Shown: in pieces, positions 9,685 through 18,926 of the stretch
How positions within the stretch are numbered: position 1 is the first letter of the stretch
Layout of the letters: the number at the start of each line of letters is the position of its first letter
NCBI GenBank assembly: GCA_030432695.1
Contig: JAUILN010000006.1
Coordinates: 531,909-595,908, forward strand
Source of the DNA: a bacterium
GTDB taxonomy: Bacteria > Planctomycetota > UBA1135 > UBA2386
DNA: 64,000 nucleotides
Direction: 5' to 3'
Program-made: the position numbers and the translations under genes
Notes under the pieces: generated by a model
The model's database searches: none
Told to the model about the DNA's origin: nothing
The model's input: the letters and a program-made list of their open reading frames with translations, nothing else

Positions 9685-12342
9685 ATGCGATCCAAAGCCG
9701 CTCTTCGACTGGCCGCTTGGTTCCTGCTGGGATCGAGCGTTGTGGCGGCTACCGCCCAGGAGGACGGAGGTCGGGAGCTTCCGGATCTCAGGTCGGCGCT
9801 GCTCAGAGCCTTCCGGGCCTGTGAAGATCCGATAGCCCACGGCTTCCCCGACCACGAGGCGGTGCTCGGCGAGTTGGCGCGGTTGGCGACCCGCGTCGGC
9901 GAACTCGGTCCGGAGCGTCGGTCGAGGGTGGAGTTCTATCTCGCGGTCCGCACCGCTGACGTCCTGCTGCGCCTGCGCCGATTCGAGGCCGCGGCGGCCG
10001 AGCTGCTGCCGGCTTGCGATGCGGCGCAGGCTTCGGGAACCTGGAGCGGCGGCTACCGGGCCGACGCGCTGGTGCTGCTCGAACAGTGCGTGCCGACCGA
10101 GCGCTTCGCGTCGATCCTCGATGAGGAAGCCGACTACATCGCTTCGGATCGGATCCTGGTGGATGCGCCGTGGCTCGGGAGTCAGATCGAGTATTTGCGG
10201 GCCGAACTCGCCTTCCATCAGGGCGACGATGCTGGCGCACTCGATCGGTTGCAGCAGTTGGTGGACGTGGCGCTCGCCGAGCGCTCGCGCGAGGACGCGT
10301 GGCGCGCCAAGGCCGTAGGGCGGTTGGCCTGGGAATACCTGGTCCGCTCCGACCTGGCACGTGCCGAGTTCTACCTGAAGGAGCTGCCGGTCGCGTACCA
10401 GCGATATCCTCGTGGACTGGTCGCGCTGCGGCGCGGCGACTTCGGGTTGGCGGAGCGGGCCGGGCGCGCGCTCCTGCGCCAGGGTCGGGCCGTTCACGGC
10501 AATCTGCTGCTCGGTGAGGCCCTGGAGCGGCAGGGGCGATCGGCGGAGGCGCTCGAGGCCTATCGCGCGCTCGCCGAACATGCGGAGAGCAGCACCGACC
10601 GTGCTATCGCGCAGCGCTCATTGGGGGAGTGCGAGATCGAGCTGTTCGCCACCGACGCGGATCCCGAGCGCCTGGTCCGTGCCGAGTCCTGCTACCTCGC
10701 GGCGTTGGCGGTCCTCGACGGCGACGGCACGCACGCGGAGACCGAACGACTGCAGGTCCTGGCGCGGCTCGGCGAGCTTGCGCTCCGAGCCGGTCGTTTC
10801 GACGAGGCGGCCGAGCGATTCCGGGCGTCACTGGACGTAGCGGAGCGAGCCCGGCGCAGCTTGATCGTCGATGTATTCGGTGGCTCGTGGCTGGCCGAGG
10901 ACCACCTGCGCGCCGTCGATGGACTGGTGCAGCTCGCCGAGCGCGGGTCCATCGGCCCTTTCGAGGCCCTCGCGGCAACCGAACTCGGCAAGGCCCGCAC
11001 GCTGCTCGACTGGACCGCCGAGGCACCGCGCGCCGGGGGTGATCCGGAGCTGATGCGGGCGATTCGCAGCGTGGCCTTGACGACCGACCCGGCGGCTCTC
11101 GATGCGCAGCTCGCGCGTCTGGAGGCTGCGCGACGCGCAGCCGGTGGCGAGACCTCGACGCATGCCGTGCCACTGGATGCGAACGCACTCCGCGAACTCG
11201 CCGGGCAGGGTGTGACGATCCTATGCTCGTGGCGAGGGGCCGGACGGATTCACTGGTTCTGGACCGACGACGGCGGGGCGCCGCTCTGGGGGAGCGTGTC
11301 CGACGACGATCGGGTCCGGGAGGCGATCGCGGCGGCGCGGCGCGCGGTCCGCGACGCACCGCAGGGCGATCCGGAGCGGGCCGAGGAGGAGGCCCACGAA
11401 GCCCTGGCGCGCGCTGGCGACCTGCTGTTCCCGCAGCGTTGCCGCGCGATCCTCGGCCGTTCCCGTCGCATCGTCTACAGCCCGGATGCCGCTTTGACGC
11501 GCCTGCCGTTCGAGGCCTTGCCTGTCGGTGCGGGAGGCGCACCGATCGGCATCGCCGTGCCGGTGGTGCGCGCGCCGTCGCTGAGTCTCGGGGCGGTGCT
11601 CGCCGCGCGCTCGACCGATGCGGAGCGGGTCGCGTGGATCGGACCCGACTCGCAGCCGGAGGTGGAGCAGCAGTTCGATTTGCCTGCGCTCCGATTTGCG
11701 CAGCGCGAGCGCTTGCTCTGCGAGTCAGCCTACGACGGGGTGATCGAGGTACTGCGCGGTGACGCTGCCTCCGCCGAGGGCCTCGCTGGACTCCTGGAGC
11801 GGGAGCGCTTCGATCTGGTTCACGTGCACGCGCACGCCGTTGCCGACCCGCGTGTGCCGACGGCATCGCTGCTGGTGCTGGCCGACGGACCGACCGCGCT
11901 GCCGTCATTGTGTGCCATGCCGTTGAGGGGGGCGTTCGTGGTGCTCAGTGCCTGCTCGAGCGGCGCCGGCGAGGCGCGCAGCGGCGAGGGTGATCTGGGG
12001 TTATGGGGTTGGACGTGCGCGGCGGGTGGGCGTGGGGCGTTGGCGGCGCTTTGGTCGGTGAACCAGCAAGCGACCGCTGACTTGATGGGTGTGTTCCATG
12101 CCGCGCGGGCCGCAGGGGCGGACGAGGCGGAGGCGCTGCGCGCGGCGCGACAGACCTTGGCGGCAGCGTCCAACTACGCTCATCCACACTATTGGGCGGG
12201 GTTCGTGGCGCTGGGCGGCATGGCGAAGGCAGAGGCTCGGTGCGTCGTCCGACCGATGGGTGGGCGGTGGTTGGTGATCGCGCTGGTTCTCGTTGGGACG
12301 CTCGGTGCATGGATCGTGCGCTCTTGCGTGGGTCGGCGGTGA
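9685..12342 (+). CDS. Exported TPR-CHAT protease with C-terminal membrane anchor
   Basis: An 885-residue protein. It has a signal peptide (basic start, hydrophobic stretch, ATAQ near residue 25), TPR-like Ala/Leu/Glu-rich helical repeats from about 30 to 440, and a CHAT (caspase HetF-associated TPR) peptidase domain from about 500 to 850. The catalytic dyad is readable: His in LVHVHAHA (713/715/717) and Cys757 in VVLSACSSGAGE, followed by the GGRGALAALWSV segment typical of CHAT. A hydrophobic helix near 860-880 and a basic tail anchor the C-terminus, predicting an extracytoplasmic protease held in the membrane. The ATG is preceded by GAAGG at good spacing, 85 nt after the pseudokinase gene. 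CHAT proteases usually act as inducible effectors cleaving partner proteins, and the export signals here are unusual. The substrate is unknown; neighbours are the natural candidates. Confidence 0.9.
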   Translation: MRSKAALRLAAWFLLGSSVVAATAQEDGGRELPDLRSALLRAFRACEDPIAHGFPDHEAVLGELARLATRVGELGPERRSRVEFYLAVRTADVLLRLRRFEAAAAELLPACDAAQASGTWSGGYRADALVLLEQCVPTERFASILDEEADYIASDRILVDAPWLGSQIEYLRAELAFHQGDDAGALDRLQQLVDVALAERSREDAWRAKAVGRLAWEYLVRSDLARAEFYLKELPVAYQRYPRGLVALRRGDFGLAERAGRALLRQGRAVHGNLLLGEALERQGRSAEALEAYRALAEHAESSTDRAIAQRSLGECEIELFATDADPERLVRAESCYLAALAVLDGDGTHAETERLQVLARLGELALRAGRFDEAAERFRASLDVAERARRSLIVDVFGGSWLAEDHLRAVDGLVQLAERGSIGPFEALAATELGKARTLLDWTAEAPRAGGDPELMRAIRSVALTTDPAALDAQLARLEAARRAAGGETSTHAVPLDANALRELAGQGVTILCSWRGAGRIHWFWTDDGGAPLWGSVSDDDRVREAIAAARRAVRDAPQGDPERAEEEAHEALARAGDLLFPQRCRAILGRSRRIVYSPDAALTRLPFEALPVGAGGAPIGIAVPVVRAPSLSLGAVLAARSTDAERVAWIGPDSQPEVEQQFDLPALRFAQRERLLCESAYDGVIEVLRGDAASAEGLAGLLERERFDLVHVHAHAVADPRVPTASLLVLADGPTALPSLCAMPLRGAFVVLSACSSGAGEARSGEGDLGLWGWTCAAGGRGALAALWSVNQQATADLMGVFHAARAAGADEAEALRAARQTLAAASNYAHPHYWAGFVALGGMAKAEARCVVRPMGGRWLVIALVLVGTLGAWIVRSCVGRR

Positions 12343-12485
12343 ACTGGATTCCGTCGACCGGCGCACGAGCCGGCGCCGCCCCCCGAGTGGAGGTCGTCTC
12401 ACGATGACGGTGATGAGTCACTACATGGAGGGAGTCGGCTCTCGGGGGCTGCAGGAAGCCGTCGGTCGCTCTATGATCACCGGCC

Positions 12486-13418
12486 GTGGTGCTGGCCCCT
12501 CTAGCTAGATGCTTCCTGGTCGTGACTCTCGGGTTCGCAGCGGCCTCCTGCTACGGAGAGTCCTCGACGGCCGAGGACACAGATCCTCGACCCTTGGACG
12601 TGGTTGACCAGGGCGCCCGGAACGAGGGCCCGACAGTGCGGGATCTCCCGCTAGCGAGCGCCCTCTTCGATCCGGACGTGTTGGACGAAGCCTTCGGAGT
12701 CACCGGCGGGATCCTCGACGACGTCGTGATGCTCGCGACCGATGCCGTGACGCAGCTGTCGATCGAAGACGAGTGGCGTCTCGGTGCGGAGTGGGCGAAT
12801 CGAGTGTCGGAACACGTGCAGATTGTCGACGACACGGTCCGCTCCCGTGCGATTCAGCAGATCGTTTCGCGGTTCGCGATGCATCTTGAACGTACTCGAG
12901 GTCAGATTTACACCGTCCACATCGTCGAGGGAGCCGATATCAACGCCTTCGCGGTTGCGGGAGGGCATCTCTATTTCTTCACGGGACTTCTAGACGCTTT
13001 GGAGAGTGTCTCGGAGTTACAGTTCGTCGTCGGGCACGAGATGGCCCACGTGGAACTCGCGCATTCCATTCAGAATGCGATCATCGTCGAGGAGGCGGCG
13101 AGAATTGCCGGTCCCGAAGTCGCTTCCATGGTCAATCAGGTCCGTGCGCTCGTGTCCATGGGTTACAACCAGGAGCGCGAGTATGCGTCTGACGGTTGGA
13201 GCTACGATCAGATGCGGGCTGCGGGGCTCGAACACGAGGACTGTCTTGGCGGCGCACGTCGGATGCTCCGCCTCCTCGGCCCGGGCGAACAAAGTGGTCA
13301 TCCTCGGAGCGATCGGGACAACGATTTCGTCCAGCGACTCTTGGGGGTCCTGCGAGGCCGCATGGCCAGCCATCCATCCTGGGCTGCGCGATTGACACGG
13401 TTGAAGGCTCGGGAATAG
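12486..13418 (+). CDS. M48-family zinc metallopeptidase, probable lipoprotein
   Basis: A 310-residue protein beginning with GTG. The N-terminus has a short basic/hydrophobic leader ending in AAASC, a usable though not classical lipobox with Cys22. The peptidase core has HEMAH at residues 184-188, giving two zinc-binding His and the catalytic Glu, and the downstream third ligand Glu232 in the NQEREYASD segment, as in gluzincins of the M48 (YfgC/LoiP/OMA1) group. The family performs periplasmic or envelope protein quality control. It lies 143 nt after the CHAT gene on the same strand, so two exported peptidases are neighbours. The start is not certain because the Shine-Dalgarno is weak. Confidence 0.9.
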   Translation: MVLAPLARCFLVVTLGFAAASCYGESSTAEDTDPRPLDVVDQGARNEGPTVRDLPLASALFDPDVLDEAFGVTGGILDDVVMLATDAVTQLSIEDEWRLGAEWANRVSEHVQIVDDTVRSRAIQQIVSRFAMHLERTRGQIYTVHIVEGADINAFAVAGGHLYFFTGLLDALESVSELQFVVGHEMAHVELAHSIQNAIIVEEAARIAGPEVASMVNQVRALVSMGYNQEREYASDGWSYDQMRAAGLEHEDCLGGARRMLRLLGPGEQSGHPRSDRDNDFVQRLLGVLRGRMASHPSWAARLTRLKARE

Positions 13419-13436
13419 CAGCGCGGCGATGTCGGC

Positions 13437-13547
13437 CTAGAGGGTATTGTGGGGGTCGGTTCCCTGGTGGGTGTTTTCAGAGCCTGTGAAAGCCGATTCC
13501 GCATGTTGCATGGAAGTGTCGTCGAACCGGTAGGTCTGGAGTCGCAT
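13437..13547 (-). CDS. Possible 36-residue small protein
   Basis: On the minus strand an ATG stands 6 nt after GAAGGAG, one of the best Shine-Dalgarno sequences in the island, and opens a 36-codon frame (starting MRLQTYRFDD, ending PHNTL). It occupies half of the 225 nt gap between two + strand genes. There is no hydrophobic segment; the peptide is polar, rich in Thr/His/Gln. I recognise no family. It could be a small regulator or a chance ORF; the main argument is the ribosome-binding site. Confidence 0.3.
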   Translation of the reverse strand: MRLQTYRFDDTSMQHAESAFTGSENTHQGTDPHNTL

Positions 13548-13643
13548 AGCGGTCTCCTTCCAGAAGCGATTTCGCGCAGGATATCGCGACCAGAGGCGTG
13601 CGTCGCGCTCCTGTGAGTAGCGGCCAAAGGCACGTCGGAAACC

Positions 13644-16055
13644 ATGACCAAGGTGTTCCTCGTCGATCGCGACGGAAGTCGGATCATCGCACCCGAGAGC
13701 TTCCCGATCCGTCTCGGGGAAGGCTCGGGAGTTGATCTGCAGGTGCCCGTGACCGGAAGCCCGGGCGTCTACGCGGTGATCGGCATCAAGGAGCGCCGGC
13801 TCTACTTTCAGCCCAAGTCGCTGGCGAGCGTGCGGCACAATGGGGCTCCGGCGGACGGGCCCCGCTGGCTGGCCAACGGAGATCGACTTGCTTTCGATGT
13901 AAGTGTTGTCGAGATTCGAATCGAGTCGGGCCTGATAGCGATCGAAGTCCTGGCGGCCTCGCCGGAATACGACTCTCCTATGGGGGGGCGCACCGTGGCG
14001 GCGCGTGCAAGGGCAGGTGTCGCCACAGCGTCCCCTGGTGCTGCCGTCTACGACTGCATCGCCGATGTGATTCGCACTCGCCGTGAAAAGGGCGAAGCTG
14101 CGGAGGCTGTGCTGGGGCGTCACGAGTCATGTCACGTGGTTCTGCGGCAGGCGACAGTTTCCAAGCGGCACGCGATAGTTGCTCTGCAGCCAGACGGCCG
14201 CTATGTGGTCCGAGATCTTTCGTCTACCAACGGGACGTTCGTGAATGGTCGACGGATCGCGGCTCCGACAGTGATCGGTGACGACGACCGCATCATCATA
14301 GGGTCCTACCTGCTGTCATTGGGAGGGGTGGCCAAGGACTTTCGGCGCGAGTCTGCAATCAGGGCTGTCGGATTGGAGAAGGTCTATCCGGGCGGTGTCG
14401 TTGGGCTGCACGCCTGCGACCTGGAGGTATCCGCTGGCGCGCTCGTGGCCATCATGGGGCCCTCGGGATGCGGCAAATCGACGCTGATGCGATGTCTCAA
14501 TGGAGACTCGCCGGGTACGCGGGGTAGCGTGCTGCTTCACGGTCTCGATCTGATCGAGAACTACGAGTACCTCAAGACGCGGATTGGATACGTTCCGCAG
14601 GATGATATAGTCCATGGGCAGTTGACGGTCGAGCAGTCGTTGTTCTTCGCGGGGAAGCTGCGGCTTGGTAAGGTGAGCGGCGCGGAACTCGAGGCCAAGA
14701 TCGCTGGAGTCCTGCGGGAACTCAAGATCGAGCGCGTGAGGCATCAGCGGATATCCGCGCTTTCAGGCGGCCAGCGTAAGCGGGTGAGTATCGCGGTCGA
14801 GCTTCTTTCCGATCCGCTGATCCTCTTTCTCGACGAGCCCACTTCGCCGCTCGATCCCCAGACCATCGAGGAGTTCCTCGGCATCCTGAGGGGTTTGGCC
14901 TCTCAGGGCACGACTGTGGTGATGGTCACGCACAAGCCAGAGGACCTGCATTTCATGGACTCGGTGGTCTTCCTTGCCGAAGGAGGTCACGTGGTATACC
15001 ACGCGGGTACCGACGGTTGCGCGGGCTATTTCGGTGTGCCTCACATGTCGGGTGTGTTCTCTAGGATAACCGCCGACCACGCTCAGCAATGGATTGACCG
15101 GTATCGGATTGCGTGCCCCGTATCAGGCGGAGGGGGGCGACAGTCGCCGGGAAACCCGTTGCCGAGGTTGAAGAACCAGTCAGCGCTCACTCAGCTGAAG
15201 TGGCTTTGCCTGCGATATATGCGCATTAAATGCAATGACCGATCGAATGTCCTGCTGTTGATCATGCAGCCGCTCACGATATCGATAGCGATGTGCGTGG
15301 TGTTCGCATCACTCAACATGGGGGTTCTGTTTTTTTCCGCAATCTCCGCAGTGTGGCTGGGTGTTAATAACGCGGCTCGTGAGATAGTTGGTGAGCTGCC
15401 TATATATCGCAGAGAGCGCATGTTCAATCTGGGAATCGGGCCGTATCTCGCGTCAAAAGTCATCGTGCTGGCACTCATTGCGGCTGCTCAGTGCGCTCTC
15501 TTCGTTGCGATCCTTCTTCTAGGGTTCCTCGGGGCTGAGCCCTGCCTGTCTGCGCCGGTGGGCTACTTCCTCTGGATGTGGCTAGTGTCGACCGTCTCGT
15601 CGTCTATGGGGCTCTTCGTATCGGCTTGGCTCGATCGTAATGAAAAAGTCATGACGGTCGTTCCTATAATGCTTATTCCGCAGATCATGCTGGCGGGAGT
15701 CCTGGAGCGAATGCGCGGGCCACTTGTCGAGGTGGCGAGTTATGCAACATTCTCGCGATGGGCGACCGAGGGTTTTGCGATCGTTCAGGGCGAGGTGGAT
15801 GGCGTGATCGATCCTGGGTCGTTACCGGCTCTTACCGGTCCTGTCGACGCGATCCGGGGTGCCGAACCTGAAAGGCTTGCTGCGGCGGGTCTCGGCCCGA
15901 ACGGCGGGCTTCACGCGAACTACCACATGGAGTTGTTCGAGTGCCTGCCGGGCTACGGAACTCTGGGGCTGGATCTTGCGGCTCTGACGGTGCTGATGGG
16001 AGGGTTTCTCGGCTTGGCCCTCTGCTTCCTTCGGCGGATGGATGCGATTCGTTGA
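13644..16055 (+). CDS. FHA-FHA-ABC transporter fusion (ABCG-like)
   Basis: An 803-residue half-transporter. Residues 1-110 look like a degenerate FHA domain. A typical FHA follows at about 157-205, with GRHESCHVVL, SKRHA and DLSSTNGTFVNG, the phosphothreonine-binding pattern. The ABC ATPase has Walker A GPSGCGKST (about 272-280), signature LSGGQRKRV (about 373) and Walker B LFLDEPTSPLD (about 394-404). The C-terminal 290 residues hold about six hydrophobic segments of the ABC-2/ABCG type. FHA domains bind phosphothreonine, so activity is probably gated by a Ser/Thr kinase, plausibly the one at 22717. The transported substrate is unknown. Confidence 0.93.
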   Translation: MTKVFLVDRDGSRIIAPESFPIRLGEGSGVDLQVPVTGSPGVYAVIGIKERRLYFQPKSLASVRHNGAPADGPRWLANGDRLAFDVSVVEIRIESGLIAIEVLAASPEYDSPMGGRTVAARARAGVATASPGAAVYDCIADVIRTRREKGEAAEAVLGRHESCHVVLRQATVSKRHAIVALQPDGRYVVRDLSSTNGTFVNGRRIAAPTVIGDDDRIIIGSYLLSLGGVAKDFRRESAIRAVGLEKVYPGGVVGLHACDLEVSAGALVAIMGPSGCGKSTLMRCLNGDSPGTRGSVLLHGLDLIENYEYLKTRIGYVPQDDIVHGQLTVEQSLFFAGKLRLGKVSGAELEAKIAGVLRELKIERVRHQRISALSGGQRKRVSIAVELLSDPLILFLDEPTSPLDPQTIEEFLGILRGLASQGTTVVMVTHKPEDLHFMDSVVFLAEGGHVVYHAGTDGCAGYFGVPHMSGVFSRITADHAQQWIDRYRIACPVSGGGGRQSPGNPLPRLKNQSALTQLKWLCLRYMRIKCNDRSNVLLLIMQPLTISIAMCVVFASLNMGVLFFSAISAVWLGVNNAAREIVGELPIYRRERMFNLGIGPYLASKVIVLALIAAAQCALFVAILLLGFLGAEPCLSAPVGYFLWMWLVSTVSSSMGLFVSAWLDRNEKVMTVVPIMLIPQIMLAGVLERMRGPLVEVASYATFSRWATEGFAIVQGEVDGVIDPGSLPALTGPVDAIRGAEPERLAAAGLGPNGGLHANYHMELFECLPGYGTLGLDLAALTVLMGGFLGLALCFLRRMDAIR

Positions 16056-16149
16056 GCGGGGCAGCGGTCGTTGACGGGGCCTGGGCCATCACGACGCAGT
16101 TTTTCTGGGAAATCGCCGTGAATCACGCAAGCGGCGCTATCCTGCCGCC

Positions 16150-17325
16150 ATGATGAAGTTGCCGAAGGGAGGGAACTGCCCGCTGGGTGCCGAGGTGGCC
16201 ACCGTGAGAATCGCCTGGACGCCCGATGGAGGGGCGGTTGGTGCGCTGGCGATGCTGGTGGATTCGCTGGGGAAGTTGGGGGGCGACGGTCATGTGGTCC
16301 ACGCGGGAGCGGGCGGAGGATCTGGCGTCGTTCTGGACGTGGTCGGGTCGTCGGGTCAGGCGAACTTTGCTGTCGATACCGGTAGGCTGCCCAGTGGGAC
16401 TCAGAGCGTCGTTCTCTATGCCTTCTCACGGTCCGGCGGACTTCGCGGGCTCGGCTCGCTTGCCGTGGAGGTTGCGGGGGTTGCGAGCCACGAGGTCGCG
16501 GAGGAGGATCGTGATGCGCAGGTCGTCGCCGTCTGTGAGTTCTACTTGCGGAGCGGGGCTTGGAAGGTCCGGGCTCTGTCTCAGGCGAAGCCGGGCGATA
16601 TGGATGCCGTGATTCGCGCTGCGGGTGGGCGAATCAGCGTGCTTCGGGATGTCGAGCAGGGTGGGGCTGGTGCCTCGACCGGGGCTCCCTCTCCGATCAA
16701 TCTCACGAAGATCACGCTCGCGAAGAAGGGTGATGCCCAGAAGATCGATCTCACGAAGGGAGACAAAGAAATCGTCATCAACTTGAACTGGAACCAGAAG
16801 AAGAAGCTGTTTTCGTTCAAGGGTGCTATCGACCTCGATCTCGGGTGCTTTCTCGAGATGCGCGACGGGGGAAAGATGTGCATTGATGGGGTGCAGTTCG
16901 CGCGGGGGCGTGGTGGGCCGCGAGACAGGCTGACTCGCCAGGGCTGCTACACGGAGGCTCCGTGGGTGTGGCACATGGGTGATGATCGCTCCGGCGGCCA
17001 AATGGCCACGGGGGAGAATATTCTGGTCAACCCAAAAGGCTTTAGCGAGCTGAGGCGGATGACGGTCTATGCCTTCATCTATGAGGGTGCCGCCAGGTGG
17101 GCGGAGACCGACGCCGTTGTCACTGTGAAGGTTCCCGGTAGTCCCGACGTCGAGGTGCGGATGGGTGAGCAGGTCTCGCGGCAGATGTTCTGCGTGATCG
17201 CCGAGCTCTCGTTCGAGGGCGATCGTTCCGTAACCGTGACAAAGGAGTTGTCGTTCCATGGGCACCACGGAGAGGCGGACAAGGCCTGTGGATGGGGCAT
17301 GCAGTGGGGGCCTGGAGGCAAGTAG
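16150..17325 (+). CDS. terA: TerA-like protein (two TerD-type domains)
   Basis: A 391-residue protein of about the usual TerA length. Residues about 5-170 form a diverged TerD-like beta domain; a Gly/Ala/Ser-Pro linker follows, and the second half (about 185-390) has the characteristic start KIDLTKGDKEIVINLNW and FSFKGAIDLDLGCFLE, then the long TerA-specific tail. TerA belongs to the tellurium-resistance/stress-response set, whose TerD-like domains bind Ca2+. The start is taken as the first of two adjacent ATG codons; no strong Shine-Dalgarno is visible. It begins the Ter block that continues through the two TerD genes. Functional role within the complex is inferred from the family. Confidence 0.88.
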   Translation: MMKLPKGGNCPLGAEVATVRIAWTPDGGAVGALAMLVDSLGKLGGDGHVVHAGAGGGSGVVLDVVGSSGQANFAVDTGRLPSGTQSVVLYAFSRSGGLRGLGSLAVEVAGVASHEVAEEDRDAQVVAVCEFYLRSGAWKVRALSQAKPGDMDAVIRAAGGRISVLRDVEQGGAGASTGAPSPINLTKITLAKKGDAQKIDLTKGDKEIVINLNWNQKKKLFSFKGAIDLDLGCFLEMRDGGKMCIDGVQFARGRGGPRDRLTRQGCYTEAPWVWHMGDDRSGGQMATGENILVNPKGFSELRRMTVYAFIYEGAARWAETDAVVTVKVPGSPDVEVRMGEQVSRQMFCVIAELSFEGDRSVTVTKELSFHGHHGEADKACGWGMQWGPGGK

Positions 17326-17578
17326 GCTGTCGAACTCCTTCCCACACCTCCTTGATTCCAGTAGCTGGTCCCAGAGGCGGGTGGGGCTTGGGGAGCGGCC
17401 TCTGCGCATGGTTGACGTGGATCGGGAGATGCCGTACCGTGCAGCCCGAGTGGCATCAGGGCGGATCGGCGCCGTGGTGTCGAGAACTGGTTTCGCAGCT
17501 CGCTTCCCGGGAATCCGCTGGTGCTCGGCGGTGCCCCGATAAGCGGCTGTTCAGTGCGCGCAGAAGTGGAAGGCGAAC

Positions 17579-18130
17579 ATGGCAATCAACCTGGACAAAG
17601 GTCAGAAGGTCGGTATCGGGCTGCAGAAGGTTGGAATTGGCCTCGGCTGGGATCCGGCCGAGACAGGTGTCGACTTCGACCTTGACGCGTCCGCGTTCCT
17701 GCTGGCGGAGAATCGCAAGATTCCCGATGAGCGCTTCTTCGTGTTCTATAACAACCTGAAGTCGGGGGATGGAGCCGTCGAGTCCTCGGGCGACGATACG
17801 ACCGGTGGGTCTAGCGATGGCGATGACGAGACCTTGATGGTCGACCTGGGCGCCGTCGATGCGCGGGTGATGGAGGTGCTCGTAGTCGTCTCGATTCATG
17901 ACTACGAGGCTCGTCGGCAGAACTTCGGTCAGGTCCGCAATTCGTTCATGCGCATCTACAACGCGGTCACCAACGAGGAGATCTGCAAGTATGAGCTGGA
18001 CGAGGATTTTTCGACCGAGACCGCGCTCGAATTCGGGCGGCTCTATCGCGGTGGGGGCGGCTGGGAGTTCGAGGCTATCGGCAGGGGTTTCGAAGGGGGT
18101 CTGCAGGCCTTGGTGTCGAAATATGCCTAG
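17579..18130 (+). CDS. terD: TerD-family calcium-binding stress protein
   Basis: A 183-residue single-domain TerD/TerE/CABP1 protein. It starts INLDKGQKVGI and shows FDLDASAFLL, FYNNLKS, then an acidic Asp/Gly-rich loop (SSGDDTTGGSSDGDDE) and the VRNSFMRIYNA segment, all typical of the family. The acidic loops are the Ca2+-binding sites in studied TerD proteins. A GGAAGG ribosome-binding site precedes the ATG. Together with the second TerD copy and TerA it probably forms the cytoplasmic, membrane-associated part of the Ter system. A palindromic repeat element starts directly after its stop. Confidence 0.95.
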   Translation: MAINLDKGQKVGIGLQKVGIGLGWDPAETGVDFDLDASAFLLAENRKIPDERFFVFYNNLKSGDGAVESSGDDTTGGSSDGDDETLMVDLGAVDARVMEVLVVVSIHDYEARRQNFGQVRNSFMRIYNAVTNEEICKYELDEDFSTETALEFGRLYRGGGGWEFEAIGRGFEGGLQALVSKYA

Positions 18131-18209
18131 GAGGCAGGGTCACGGGACACGTCCGATCCTGGGCGCGAGGGCGCGTGCTGGGCGGAATGGTCTCCCGTGA
18201 CCTGGCTCC
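18131..18209. repeat. Palindromic dispersed repeat, copy A
   Basis: This element starts directly after the TAG of the TerD gene. Its ends are inverted: GTCACGGGA near the left end and TCCCGTGAC near the right. The inner block (TCCTGGG...GCGCGTG, then CGGAATGGTCTCCC) recurs almost unchanged at 20579-20657. The other copy carries about 85 extra internal bases and also lies directly after a stop codon. It could be a small mobile palindromic element (REP/MITE-like) or a folded RNA that limits read-through; there is no U-run, so a simple intrinsic terminator is unlikely. Confidence 0.6.
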
Positions 18210-18299
18210 TAGCTTTGCCGTGCTGCTGGGGTCGGATGGTTGAAGTCTCGATCTGCTGTTGTTCGAGTGTCGCGGTTGTGACTCAAGGAGGATCGGAAG

Positions 18300-18926
18300 G
18301 TGGTAATCAATCTCTCGAAGGGCCAGTCAATCAACCTGGAGAAGTCAGATCACGATCTTTCGTCCGTCACGATCGGGCTAGGGTGGAAGATTCGGAAGAA
18401 GACAGGGTTGCTGAGGGGGTTATTCGGCGGTGGCGAAGAGTATGATCTCGACGCTATCGCCTTCCTGCTCGACGCAGACGGTAAGGTCCGGGACTTGGGC
18501 GGCCAGGCTCTTGCCGGAAGCGACGTCATCTACTTCAACAATCTCCGCCACCCCTCTGGGTGCGTGGTTCACACGGGCGACAACCTCGTGGGTGGAGCCG
18601 GCGTCGAGGACGATGAGCAGATCGTCGTGAAGCTCGATGCCATGGACCAGAGGTTTCACAGGGTGCTGTTCCTTGTGAGCATCTACGAGGGAGCCAAGAA
18701 GAAGCAGCACTTCGGCGAGGTCGAAGGGGCGTTCATGCGGGCTGTCGATGCGAAGGGTAAGGAGATTGCTCGCTTCAAGCTCGGCGATGATGCCGCCTAT
18801 GGTCAGATGCGAACCGTGGTGTTCGGTGAGGTCAGTCGTCAGGGATCCGGCTGGAAATTCCAGGCGATCGGTGATGCCTTTCCCACAGACTCATTCGTGG
18901 ATCTCCTCAGGAAGCATCTTCCTTGA
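18300..18926 (+). CDS. TerD-family calcium-binding stress protein, second copy
   Basis: A 208-residue TerD-family protein beginning with GTG; AAGGAGG stands 9 nt upstream and fixes the start. It has INLSKGQSINL, a basic insertion after GLGWKIRKK, YDLDAIAFLLD, YFNNLRHPSG and HTGDNLVGG followed by EDDEQ, the normal TerD order and likely Ca2+ sites. It differs enough from the first TerD copy to be an old duplication. It lies downstream of repeat copy A in a 169 nt gap and may have its own expression control. Confidence 0.94.
   Translation: MVINLSKGQSINLEKSDHDLSSVTIGLGWKIRKKTGLLRGLFGGGEEYDLDAIAFLLDADGKVRDLGGQALAGSDVIYFNNLRHPSGCVVHTGDNLVGGAGVEDDEQIVVKLDAMDQRFHRVLFLVSIYEGAKKKQHFGEVEGAFMRAVDAKGKEIARFKLGDDAAYGQMRTVVFGEVSRQGSGWKFQAIGDAFPTDSFVDLLRKHLP

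Noticed and set aside
16071..16143. Promoter with TTGACG at 16071 and TATCCT at 16138 before the TerA-like gene
   Set aside because: The two words are 61 bases apart, not the about 17 required.
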